NCBI RefSeq assembly: GCF_030704535.1
Contig: NC_081821.1
Coordinates: forward strand, 8,509,001-8,573,000
Direction of reading: 5' to 3'
DNA from: Vitis vinifera
Taxonomy: Eukaryota; Streptophyta; Magnoliopsida; Vitales; Vitaceae
DNA: 64,000 bases
Position 1 is the stretch's first letter; each line of letters begins with the position of its first letter. The position numbers and the translations under genes are program-made. The notes beneath the pieces are model-generated. The model had not been told where the DNA came from. It worked only from the letters and a program-made list of their open reading frames with translations, and searched no databases. This document shows, piece by piece, positions 1 to 11,237 of this stretch.

Positions 1-3000
1 TTTCCAAAAGAAAGGTCAGGCTCAAGGAACCTGTGATTTTGCTGGCACTGCCTCTGTTGCTACATCTGATCCAAGTAAGCCCTCACAAGCCATCCCTCTC
101 CCTTTAACATTTTTTGTAGTAATAATATTAGAGAACTAGTTCTTTTTAGTTACAAATTTTGCTTTTTGTTGGTGATTTACAGGCGCTTCTGGTTGTGTCT
201 ATCCTTCTAGCATCAGGTATGCATTTTAATCTCTTTCATTTTTATTCTCTTTAATGGGGTGTTGCAGGTCTGATACTTTTCAGAACAGTGATTAAGGTGC
301 CTTTATTTTGGAAATGGGGTGCCCCTGTTTATACTAGATAATTCTGGTCCAAAGGGCACAATGGGATGACCATGAACCCAACTCAGATCTTTTCTTCATC
401 TGAAAGTAAATTAGTGTATGGCAGTATTATGAGTAAAAGAGGTGTGTCTGAAGAGAGCTAAATCAATGCCTAGAAAAAGGGTCAAAAGAGAAAGAAAAAG
501 TTAACAAATATAGGAGTAATGGCATGGTTTGTTTCCATGTAGAAATGCCCAGATCCCCATAAATATTTTCTGTTTTCTAAAATCATTCCAGGATGTGGTC
601 CATGGTTTTTGAATTCAGAGCTAGTTGGTGGGATTCCGATTCCTCCACTCCAGGAAATGAATTTTATTTCAGATGGACACGCTCCCTTTTTCCTGGAAGC
701 TGATTGAAAATTGGATATTTGGGAAAGGTTTTGGCAACTCAAATACTTTAATATTTTTGGTAGCTATAAAATATGGTTAATTTTGGAGGAGTATGATGAA
801 CTGCTTGTTTTAGAAAGCTCGGGTGGGTGAAATTTGCTGAAAATAAGATTGCGGAAAAAAAAGAATAGAAAATTTTGGAAATAAAAGCCGTGATTTAATC
901 GAAAGTGGAGCCTGCTTTTTGTGTTGTGCCGCTTTCTTTTGATTCCTTCATCGATGAGCCTTTCTTTTATCAGATACATTTTTCCTTGGTGGATGGGCAT
1001 CTTTTCTTTTTTTATTTGGAAAGAATAGCTTTTTGAATGGTTGCAGTCTGCATCCTTTGTTTCTTTTTGAAGCCTTCTATCTTATGATGATAAGTTTAGT
1101 GTGAAAATCCAACACCAACACCCTCTTCTTTTTTTCATCTTTGATCTAATGATGAATCGGAGCCCCTTTTTCATTGGATGCATTGTAATTGTATGATGAT
1201 GTTCCTGACTCATTACGCATTTATTGCTGGTAGAGCTGTTGGTGTAGCTTTTCGCTTTCTTCAAAGATTCTTCAATTATTGGTATCTAGTGTGTCTTTTA
1301 CTGAAGGTTAGATGTGAGTAGAGTTGATTGGTACAATGTGTATCACCTTGTGAAAAGATTTCCCTTTGTTCTGAGACTGTATCCTTTGTAAATAAATAAA
1401 TAAAATATCAGCACCCAGAACAGTGATAAGGGGAGGGGGGAGGAGAGGGGGGAGTGTAGGGATTTTGTCTGGACACTACTGTCAACTAAGCTTGTCCACA
1501 TTGAACGAACGGTAAAGTAATTATTCATGAGTATGATTCAAAGTGATGGGTGGACCACTGCCTCGAGATTTGAGGAACTTTTTGACATTTATTGGTATCC
1601 TGAGGGCTGTATGTACACATGTGATACCATAGTGTTTAGGTGGCTCCTGGGGTTTTATTTTTAGGTAGAGCCTCTTTCATGTCTGCATAAGTGTGTTATG
1701 AACCTTTTGGGATTGGCTTTCCATTGGCAAATCTAGGCGCTCTAGTATTTTTGGGCTACTATTTTCTATGCGGAATATTCGTTTAGAATATTGGAACTCA
1801 TCAAATGATAGGTTCTGTTTGAGAGGATAATTGTGTAAAAAATCAATATGGTTGGATGATTTTATCCATTGGTTATGTTGAAGAAGCGAACCTATCCAAG
1901 TACGATTTAAAGAAAAGAAAAGAATCAAATGGTTAAATTTTTTTTAATCATATTGATTTTTTGTACAATTGTTCTCTTAAGTGGGGTTCATCATATGAAT
2001 AGCCCCAACATTTGGAAGGAGCATACCATATGGAACCAACAGCATGTGATTCTTGGATTGACTAATTCATTCCCAGATTACCCACATTGATGTAGTTCGG
2101 TTTACCTCTTTCAACACAGTCGCTTAAATGGAAAGACCACCATGTTAAATATTGATTAATATTTCATTTGGGGATAGAGTGATGCAATTTTTTCACACAA
2201 TCCTTTGTGCTAATACCGTAGTGTTTACCATTGTTCTAAAATCTTTAAGAGAGATGGAATACAAACTAAACTAAAATGGAATTTTGGGTGGTTATTTCAA
2301 AAATAATAAATTTAGCCGTCAATGTGCTGGTGTCAAGGTAAGTAATTATGCATTGGATATATAAGAACCAGCAAACAAAAAGTTTGTGTGAGCATTATGG
2401 CAGTCACTGGACTGGATATGTTGGAACCAATCTTGTTATGTATTCATAGGATTTTAATTCAAATAAATATATTTATATATATATATATATATATATATTA
2501 CAACTTTATTGCGGTTTCAATGGCCATCTTATTTCATTCTCCATCATGAATTTTGATGAAGAACGATGTCATATTTTGGGATTTATCTTACAAATGACAT
2601 CCTTCTGTATCAAATTTGGTGAGGAGAAATTGGCTGTGATGGTCATCTTATTTATAATGCTAGGGTGGGTTTTTTCACGTGAAACAGCGTTTATAGAATT
2701 TAATGTATGTTTGGCTGTGGAAAATGGTTGCTGGGATTTCGTGTATTTCTGAGGACATACTTGTGGCAAGCTTGCTTTTTATAAATGTTCAAGACAAGTT
2801 CACTTCCATGACTTGTATAGAATGGTAAATTTCAGCCCAAATGCCTCTCCCCTGTGCCATTTATGTTCTGGAGTACAACCTTCTTCCTTTTAACCCATAT
2901 GCTTGGTAGATGCCTAGGTAAAACTGTTGCTCTCCCTGTCTTTGCTTTATGACAGCATAAAAAGGGTCCCAAAACGTGGGACAATTTCTTACCACTAGGT

Positions 3001-3572
3001 TATACAACCGAGAGATAATAAGAACTTAAGCTTGCTTTGAAGGGGGCAAATATTCTATGTCTCAAGTTATTGGTTGGAAAATTGGGAAGTTAAAAGTTTT
3101 AATAATGTTGCATCAGATCTGTGCAACCATCTTCTTAGGCTTAAAACTCATTAATTTTTGAATGACCTTAAGCCTGTCTGGATTACTGTGTACTATCTTG
3201 TTATGCATTTGCTTTAGTGGTATATGGTTTTTCAAGGTTGATGCTAATGCGCTTGCATTGTTTTCTTGGTTCAGCTCTGCGGGCACCAGTACAACCCCTT
3301 CCACGACAACTCCCTCAACCACACCATCAACCACAACGCCCTCAACCACGCCATCCACTACAACACCCTCAACTACAACACCCTCAACCACTTCACCTTA
3401 CACTGGGACACCTTCTACTGGGGTATATGGCGGCATTAACAGTGGTGTTGGCCCATCAGGAGCTGGCATCAACACAGACATCAGTCATGGTGGGTTTATG
3501 CTTCAAAATACTTGCATGTTCTCTTTCTTTATAACCCTCTGGTTTTCAGGCTTGATGCTTTTGTGGGGTTGA
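1..3572 (+). CDS. X8-domain GPI-anchored protein (plasmodesmata callose-binding type), 3' part
   Basis: Partial gene; the 5' end lies outside the window. Three exons are read: 1-74, 183-216 and 3275-3572, with GT-AG junctions and phase kept across both. The first two give the end of an X8 (CBM43) domain, with the typical pattern GTCDFAGTA, then DPSASGCVYPSS, including two conserved cysteines. X8 domains bind beta-1,3-glucan (callose). Exon 3 is a Thr/Pro/Ser-rich linker with repeated TTPS units, then a Gly/Ser stretch and a hydrophobic C-terminal tail ending FSGLMLLWG. That is the layout of a GPI-anchor signal, so the protein is expected at the outer face of the plasma membrane or at plasmodesmata. 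The last intron is about 3.06 kb and carries an (AT)n run. It could instead be the tail of a GPI-anchored beta-1,3-glucanase, which ends the same way; the missing N-terminus would decide. Confidence 0.8.
2474..2498. repeat. (AT)n microsatellite
   Basis: About 12 AT units in the last intron of the X8-domain gene. A simple repeat. Confidence 0.9.
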
Positions 3573-3809
3573 AGAAACAAAGAACTAGATGTGGTGGTGG
3601 TGGGGCAGGGTGGTGAAAGGTGGATGTTGAAGAATTGCGCAGTGGTGGTGCAATGCATGTGATTCTACTGTTGTTTTGTGGGAAATCATCTAAAGACAGC
3701 CTTGCTAGGTTTTTGTTTTTTTCTTCCCCTTCCTACTTGGTAAAAAAAAGATGGCTTTTGATTCCTTTTGGGTTGGGGTGGGGTTGCTGGTGGGACTGCT
3801 CTCTTCTCA

Positions 3810-3810
<1 letters not shown>

Positions 3811-3856
<46 letters not shown>
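3811..3856. repeat. (CT)n microsatellite in the 3' flank of the X8 gene
   Basis: Nearly pure CT repeat with one interruption (cttt), about 240 bp after the stop codon of the X8 gene. It may lie in the 3' UTR. Spurious reading frames here (RERERE or SLSLSL) come from the repeat. Confidence 0.9.
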
Positions 3857-3858
<2 letters not shown>

Positions 3859-5790
3859 GCTGTGTACTCTGTACCCTTTTTCCCTTTTTGTTGTACATCT
3901 AGATCTAGAGAGGCAGTAATATATTAATTTGATGAGAAGTTGGTGCCTCATTTTCCTATTGGTATTCATGATCTTCAAGGGTCTTTTTCTTTTTATCTAC
4001 TCTTTTTCTATATGCTAGATTCTTCATTTTATATTCTAAACTCACATCTGCAGTATGGAGACCAGAAGATCTTGGTATTTGTTAGTTTAGTTTTTTAAGC
4101 TTGTATTGCATTTTGTTGGGGTTTTAGAATTTGGTTGAGGTGTCTCTATCTAACTTGGCTTGAGCTTGATTAGGGGTGTCATAGTCCTGTCTCAGCTGCC
4201 CAATACAGAACCTCAAAGAAAGCCCAGACCTTTATCTCCACAAGGGAGACCAAATGGGTCTTTGTGCCTTGAGCAAACCAAGGACAGAGGAAGGCTTTTT
4301 AGGCTTTTACAGCTTGATCACGATAAAGTCGCACTTCGTGCTGGAACTTCAACTTGAATGGGGCACACCCCTAGTTCTAGAGATGAACTCCATGGAAGTG
4401 CATCTGAGAATCTTTTGTAATGCTCATTGCCATATTGCAATATGACCCAAAACTAAAATGGAAGAAAAAAGATCAACCTGATGAAAATCAAGGAATAATG
4501 ATTAATTCAGTGATTTCAATTTTTCTTTTTGGCATATTCTGCTCTGTTCATGTTCATATCATGATTCTCTTTTGTGATTAAAGCTTTAACTCAATGGCTC
4601 TCATCATGTACTCAGAACTTAAAGTCAAATGTTGTTGTTATGGGTAACATCATTGGTGACACTGAAACATTGGGCCATCTGACATGTGACTTGCCTCTTT
4701 TTCTTGCTAATATTCTCTTCTGAGCAAACATAGTAATTCTCTTTTTTCATATCTTCCAAGAATATTCTCTCCAAATCAACACCAGACCCATTCAGGCTGT
4801 TCCTTGGCTTTATTAAATTATTGCCCTTCATATAAACCACTTTTAAATAATTTTAAAAAAGTTGATTTATACATGTGGATAAGGTGGGGTTGATGAATTT
4901 TTATGCCAAATTGATACATATTTTGTTAAAATAATATTGTATTTACTAAATTTCTAATGAGAGAAGTCCCCTTCAATAGTAAAGGATGTTATGCTCTTGT
5001 TTGTTTTGAATTTTGAGAATTCTTTTTGAAGTTTAATAGGAGCTTTTACACCTATTTAGTTAAATTTGTAATTTTTGTTTAAAGAGCTTATGATTTAAGA
5101 CAATTTAATTTCTTGTTAACTCTATTTTAGCTTGCGCAATAATTTTTTCATATTTTATGAAACTTTTATATATCAATATTATCTTTTAAAAATTGTGACT
5201 TTGGTTCAGGTTTTAGCTTTAAACATTAAGAGGTGCTCAAAGATTTATGTACAACTAAATCTTGTTTCAATTACGATGTTAAAAAATTTAAAGATTTGCT
5301 CCCAGTCATATGAGTCAGAAACTTTTTTCCCTTATTCGACGTAGAATATCGCAATTATATCTCATGTGAACACAAATGTAGGTTGGAGATCAGAGAGAGA
5401 TCAATTCTAATACCATTTGTAATGCTGTACTCTTAAGTCTTAACTATTCTCCACTTTGGGTCTAATGCTAGTGGTTCTAACACCATACCTTATAACTTAT
5501 AAGGTTGCCTATGTTGGGTAGACTAGCTATTTGGACCAATCCAAGCCCAAACCACTTTCATTGGGTTGGGCTTGAGAGTGGTGGGCTTTGGATTATTCAA
5601 TTTACAATATTATCTTTTAGGCAATTTGAGAAGTTTTGGGATCCAATAGATTTTGCATTTGAGGATCTAAAATCTAGTATGAGTTTTCATTCCACCGTCA
5701 AAACTATTGCTTGCCATCTGGAAGTCATAAGTCACCGTTATGAACTTTATGAAATGTAACGTTAGAAAAAGTATGTAACTTAAAAAATAT

Positions 5791-5857
5791 CAATCATGAT
5801 AAAGGTTATCAATCCACGTGTTAAAAGTTATTAATTCACATGATTTTATCATGATTG
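5791..5857. repeat. 13-bp perfect inverted repeat
   Basis: The arms caatcatgataaa (5791-5803) and tttatcatgattg (5845-5857) are exact reverse complements separated by 41 bp. They could be the core of a small decayed MITE or a hairpin. No target duplication was identified. Confidence 0.6.
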
Positions 5858-6264
5858 TTTAGCCGTGGTTAAAAAAAATTGCGACCAAATATGACCTTTT
5901 GCCACCATCAGAAATTTTGAACATGGTTGGAGGGAAATTGTGACCACGACCAAAATAACATTAAGCTTTGATTTGTTTTAGAAAAAAAATTATTACTAAA
6001 CCTTTCTTTTATATTTTTTTATTAAAATCGTGACTAAAAATGTATTGGTATCAAGGATTATGATCACGGGTGGGGTTCTCTATAACCATGACTATTGAGT
6101 CACAAGAAGATAATCCTATGTTAATGTCTCCATATACCATTATATGAGATGTGCACTTGCAAAATCCCACCATTCAAACACAATTTGTTCACAATCTTTT
6201 ATGTTTTTCCTCTTGTCTTTTTTCCCACCAAAATAAAGTAAATATAATTTAATTATCCTTTAAA

Positions 6265-6540
6265 CACTACTACTACAAAAAAAAAAAAAAAAATTAAATT
6301 AATGACGCTTTATTTCTTGACACTTATATGGAGTGCCATTATTTATTCTCAAAAATGATTATTATTGACAATTGCATTTTCTTGGTGCTTCAGAGGGAAA
6401 AATAAAGACGTTTTTAAATAACAATGCTTTTACAAGCATCATTTTTACGATGAATTTCAAAGAATGACATTTTTTATAAGTGTCGGGAGAAGCTTTAACC
6501 TTGACACTTTTTAAAAGTGTCGTCTTTTGTTTATTTTATT
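6265..6540 (+). mobile_element. CACTA (En/Spm) transposon terminal fragment
   Basis: Begins CACTACTACTACAAAAA, the typical CACTA terminal inverted repeat. It is followed by short subterminal motifs around gacactt and aagtgtcg in both orientations, for example gacactttttaaaagtgtcg near 6504. These are the usual transposase-binding-like repeats of this superfamily. No matching opposite end (TTGTAGTAGTG) was found nearby and no transposase is readable, so it is called a fragment. The right boundary is approximate. Confidence 0.55.
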
Positions 6541-7970
6541 AATACTCTTATTTTCCAATTTAAAAAACTGTATTTTATTTTTTATTTTTTAAGAAATCCA
6601 TAATTTCAATAAAGCCACATTTAGACCACAGAGTCCTTCACAATGGGTACTTAATATTCACACTCCAAGTTTCATCAACAAGTCTTCATTTGACTCAACC
6701 AACAAGCTATTGTCAATCTCCCATTAGGAAAGTGAACTTGATATAGATTTGGTTGTTTGGTTTGACCTTGCAAATGTTATGTCTTTGATAAGGTGTCAAC
6801 TATATGTTAACTACATAGCGTTCGAAAATAACATTGAGTTTGCTTTGTTTGAAATCATTGAAGCATTATTATTATTTTTGTACTAAGCAACCATCACATG
6901 GAAATTATGTAGGATTTTAGTGGTAAACAATTTCTCATTTGATAGTTCAATGTTTATGTTAATTTAAACTTGGTAACTTCTAAGAATGACTTCTTTTGCT
7001 TCTTTTTGTCTTATTAGATGTGGTGGTAGTTTGCTTTGTGATATAAATGCTTTTTACTTCAATGCTCCAATTAATTATGTGAAGTTAAGGAATCCAACGT
7101 AAGAGGGAATGAATCGGATGTTAATGAATAGATTTTTGAAAATTGTTCAACTAATAGACATTTTAAAGGCTAAGTGTACATTTAATAAGGGATAGTATGT
7201 AGACAATAAAGAGCAAGCAAACGACAATTTAAAAGTGGTTTGACATAAACTCGCCTATATCCATGGCTTCAAGCTCAAGCCCCAAGCATTGAGGTATTTC
7301 ATTGTGCCAAGGAATTCCACTTTATACTTTATTTATAAGTAGCAATGGACTTTTATAATCTCTCATAAGAAAAATATACTCAGTTAAATATGTTTCTGTC
7401 ATAGTATAATTGAATTGAATAACAATAAATACAAGAGTTAGCTTTAACAAAAGGATACAAGTGAAGATACTTAGCGTTGGAAAGTGTCTCAAATTCCTAA
7501 TTAGTATAATTTCTTTTTTGTAAATAATATTATATAGGATATCTCATAAATTGATATGTTATTGTAATATTATATTTTCTTATAAAATAAGAAAAGTTTT
7601 TAAGAATATCTGTATGAATATTTTAGATCATGAATGAAAAAAGTTATGAGATAGATATGAGCTTATAAAGACCATAGGTGGTGAATAAAGTGTGAGAAAA
7701 AATGGGAGATACCCGATGGGGTAGGGGGTTCATGGTTAAGGGTGTGGATGCAAGGAGTGGAGAAATATAAAATGCTTTAAAAACCTAATAATTGTATCGG
7801 TATTGTTTTTTGTAATATTTTTTTATGGTGTAATAAAATGATTATTTCTCATCTGTGAATGTAGACATGGTTGGTCAAACCACATTAAAACCTTGTATAT
7901 TATTTGTGTGATTGTTTTATTTTTATGTTTTTAAAGCAGTATGTTTGCATTAAAAGCTTTTGCTGGTACA
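6541..7970. other. Gene-free AT-rich stretch, possibly an old copia LTR at its right end
   Basis: No coding exon is supported. The right end should be the 3' end of a decayed copia LTR, because a methionine-tRNA primer-binding site follows directly. The LTR start could not be fixed. Confidence 0.5.
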
Positions 7971-7990
7971 CTAAATTGGTATCAGAGCTT
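7971..7990 (+). mobile_element. Copia-type primer-binding site remnant
   Basis: TGGTATCAGAGC at 7977-7988 is the canonical copia primer-binding site, complementary to the 3' end of initiator methionine tRNA. It lies just after a plausible LTR end. No gag or pol frame follows, so this is a remnant of a Ty1/copia element in plus orientation. Confidence 0.6.
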
Positions 7991-9110
7991 CCGCATCCAC
8001 AAAACTTAGGCTCTAATGTTGCAAGCAAGATAGTATGCAAGTTTGGTAGCATTTACACTTAAGAGAGTATTTAAGGCTTACAACGATAATATGATGATTT
8101 TTAGGATTAAGAATGACTAGAAAGTGGCCATTAGGTAGCGATTTTTGTACAACTAGTAACTTAGTCGATCAATTGTCTAACTAGTCATTAGCAATTAAAG
8201 TTTCTAATAGGTGACAATTACAAAAGCATATATGGCATTGATGATTAACAAATCTATGGTAATCACCTAAAAAAGAGAAGTGAATTGGGTAGTGATCATT
8301 TTTTAAATTTTTACAAAATGTTATAAGATAACATATAAGAATATAAAAATAAAGGCATCACCAGTAACAAATATAAGAGAAGGAAAGTGCAAATAATGAT
8401 TTTATCATGGTTTAGAAAATTTTGCTTTCATCCACGCTCCAAAGTTTCTTCCAAGTGCCAAGATTTTTTTTATTATTATATATTAGTTTAAGGGGTACTA
8501 AGGGACCTCCACAAGCTCTTTCTCTCCTCACACCTTTATAAGCTCTATCAAAGCTCTCACAATATTCTCTAAATATTTCACAAATTTATAATTGAAGAAT
8601 GAACAAATGGGACTCTCATCTAAAGTAGATACACAAATGAAAAGGGTTTGGACTTTCGAGCATAATAGAAGGATATGCAAGTTTGGTTTTGATGCACAAT
8701 AAATGCTTAAAAAAAGGTTTGAATTAAGACTTATAATAATTTGCAAGTTGTTGGTTTATTATAAATGAGTTTCAATGATCATACTAGTACCATTTTTATG
8801 AGAAATAGTTGTTAGACATATTTTTAATGAGTCGATAAATCACTCATTCGACCACTTACTAGCTATTAGCATTTGCAAGTGTCCTTTGAGACGACTCAAC
8901 GGTCAATTGGTTGAACAATTGATCAACCAATTGCTTAAGTGATAGGCGCTATAAAGATGAACTAGTAAACCACTTTTTTCAACTACATAACAAATTTAGA
9001 AAATTGTTACATAAGTAACCTCTAATGGCTTGAATTAGTTCATTTTGAAACTTCTTTAAATGTTAAAAATGCATATTGAAATATATGCTTATCATTAAAC
9101 TAATCAATAT
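7991..9110. other. Gene-free stretch between a copia remnant and the Gypsy element
   Basis: No coding exon is seen. Several short segments (around 8160 and 8880-8930) are rich in gtcgat and caattggt motifs of a kind often seen in decayed LTRs. The stretch ends with AATAT, the left copy of the Gypsy target-site duplication. Confidence 0.5.
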
Positions 9111-9915
9111 TGTTGTCGCCTCGCGTATCCGATGGTCCACGTTGCTGCTATATGGATGGACACGTGATTCTCAACACACAAGGGGTTCTTGATTCAGTGG
9201 TTGCACCTGCAAAAGGCATCCGGACAGGGTGTCCGGACGCACCCTCCGATGGTTTTGTTAGCCATGGTGAGAAAGAGATATATAAATCAGTTGGCCTTTT
9301 TTAGGTATCAAGAGGTTACCAGAAGATCCCCCCTTCTTCTTCGTGCGAAGGTATATATATCCAGCTTCAGGGGTACTGTTCCTCTCATTAATGGTGAGGA
9401 GATCTTTTCTGTTGTGATGATGACAATAGGTATTAGTAGGAGCACTATCATCCTATGAATGGCTGTCAGAGACTATGGTAGGTGATGCGGCCGTCAGAGA
9501 TCGTGGGAAGCGATTATGCAGAATGATCGTGGGAAGTGACTTGCTGTCACTTCCTCTTGTCTTCTCATTCTGCAGGTGATGGGATGTGGGCCATGGCTGC
9601 TTGTTGTGATTGCGTGTAAGACTTGCTTTACTTTAATTGACCATCCAGAAGATTTATATCCGGATGGCTCATGCTTACTATCCGGATGTGTTGTGGAGAC
9701 TATCCGGATGTGTACGCTCTGCCAGCGTCGTTTGCTCTTCCTTGGATAGGAGAAGATGAAACGTCGTTTGCCTTTCCTTGAGGCGGTCCGGATAGGATGT
9801 CTACACCATGCATATCCTTAGGGGAATCCGGGTAATGATGGTCCGGATGATAACACGTGCCACGTGTCACTATGAGCTGCGTGCCACGTGTTTCCCAAGG
9901 GGAGGGGTCCCTACA
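9111..9915 (-). repeat. 3' LTR of the Gypsy element (left copy)
   Basis: 805 bp, no difference seen from the right copy. On the plus strand it begins TGTTGTCGCC and ends GTCCCTACA. It contains seven TCCGGA palindromes and a G-box cluster near its right (U3) end. Confidence 0.97.
9854..9890. promoter_or_regulatory. Triple G-box cluster at the start of U3 (left LTR)
   Basis: Three CACGTG palindromes at 9854-9859, 9861-9866 and 9885-9890 sit within 37 bp, about 25-60 bp from the U3 terminus. CACGTG with an ACGTGT/GCCACGTG context is the core of plant G-boxes and ABA-response elements bound by bZIP and bHLH factors. The same cluster at 19564-19600 is the copy that can drive the sense transcript. 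Function is inferred. Confidence 0.6.
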
Positions 9916-9918
9916 TTG

Positions 9919-9929
9919 CCCCCCTTTTT
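9919..9929 (-). other. Polypurine tract of the Gypsy element
   Basis: On the minus strand the run AAAAAGGGGGG lies four bases inside the 3' LTR. This is the expected primer for plus-strand DNA synthesis. Confidence 0.85.
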
Positions 9930-10013
9930 AACTTGCCTATTTTGCCCAAAAAATGGGCGGGTTAAAAATAACTGGCTTTTGAAAACTGAAGAAGTCCCTT
10001 TGTCTGACTGGGC

Positions 10014-10019
10014 CACGTG
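10014..10019 (+). promoter_or_regulatory. G-box upstream of the antisense gene
   Basis: CACGTG inside gggccacgtggcggg, about 125 bp upstream of the TATA box of the antisense gene. It is a plausible proximal promoter element, by inference only. Confidence 0.4.
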
Positions 10020-10144
10020 GCGGGTGGGGGTGCGGAAGCCAAAAAGGCTTTTATGACGAGCCGCCGACCCTGCGTATCCCCAGACAATATGTCGTTTCAA
10101 TGATAATATGGCTGTTGGTTTGGCTTTCCGAGGGGCTGTCCTGC

Positions 10145-10152
10145 TATAAATA
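10145..10152 (+). promoter_or_regulatory. TATA box of the antisense retrotransposon gene
   Basis: TATAAATA in the context gctataaataggg, a near-consensus plant TATA box on the plus strand, 472 bp before the ATG at 10624. A pyrimidine-rich leader follows. The leader may contain an intron (donor gtacgt at 10364, acceptor gtgtag ending 10597). Confidence 0.65.
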
Positions 10153-10623
10153 GGGTACTGTACCTCTTTTTGTATTTTTTCCTACTGCATTCTCTTGAGA
10201 GTCTTTCTTCTTACTGCTTTTTCTACGCCCTTTGCTTTTCTGAGAGAAAAAAAACTCCGAAAGCTCTTTTGTACCAGTGCTTTTGTATCGCGACTTTGTT
10301 GGTTTGCTGCTGGTGATTTTGTATCGAGGCGGTACCCGTTCTTCTTCTTCGGTGCTGTATTTGGTACGTATCTCTTTGCTACTGCCGTTCCTTTGGTTGC
10401 GTTTGCTGGTTCTTTACACTTGCTTTCTGGCTTGCTTGGGCATTGTTTTGGACGAGTCGTTTGCAATTGTTGTTGAATGTTGGTACTTTGTTGTTGTTTG
10501 GAGGGGTTTTTGAGGGGTTTTTCTGACGGCTTTGAGTTAGGGTTTGTGTATTTTCTGATTGCTTGGTCTGAACCGTTTGCATTGTTTTTGCGTGTAGATT
10601 TTGCTTTGGCTTTGTGGTAAGGA

Positions 10624-11197
10624 ATGGCTCCAAAAAAGACTGTTTCGTCTGTCCGGGTCAGCGAGGCTAGCGAAAAGGCGATAGACAAATTAAATGCGAA
10701 GGAGTTCCGGGAGCGATTCCTGATCCCCCATGACGTGTTGATAGACCTGGTGAACGAGGAGGCGGCTATGCCTACTGAGAAAGGTGGAAAAAACGCTATC
10801 CTCTTCACAAAGGAACAATTCAACGCGGGGCTCCGGTTCCCTCTGCCGGCGTTGTTCAAGGAATTCCTCCACTTCTCTCAAATTCCCCCTATCTTTATTC
10901 ACCCCAACCTTGTCCGGGTGCTGATGGGATGCAGCATCATCAACATGCTGTACAGCCTCGACCTGACGCTACTGGAGGTGTTCTTTGTCTATTCCCTGAA
11001 GAAAGCAAAGAATGATATCTTCAGTGTGTCCGCTCACCTGCCCTCCCTTCAAATGGTGACAGAACTGCCAGATTCGACAAAGGGAGGGGCGAAGGGGCTG
11101 GTGGCAGTCTGGGGTGGATGGGCGGGGCTATCGCAGCATCCGTCGAGGCCTTTTTCTCCGAATTATACCCTAAAAATTCCGGGTAATCTTGTTTTGC

Positions 11198-11237
<40 letters not shown>

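Larger units (their letters stand above)
3573..6264. other. Gene-free stretch after the X8 gene
   Basis: No coding exon is supported. The first few hundred bases are probably the 3' UTR. A segment near 5425-5440 resembles a decayed copia primer-binding site in reverse (taataccatttgtaatg), too diverged to call. A 13-bp inverted repeat is listed separately. The rest is AT-rich unannotated sequence. Confidence 0.6.

Noticed and set aside
3113..3391. Minus-strand frame rich in VEGVVVDG repeats
   Set aside because: It is the complement of the TTPS-coding repeat in the X8 gene.
9110..9458. Short plus-strand frames repeated at 18820-19168
   Set aside because: They lie in the two LTRs and are identical only because the LTRs are; no coding is supported.
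10182..10859. 225-codon minus-strand frame downstream of pol in the Gypsy element
   Set aside because: Overlaps the leader and first exon of the plus-strand antisense gene; Lys/Asn/Gln-rich low complexity, no domain. It is a shadow of the real frame.
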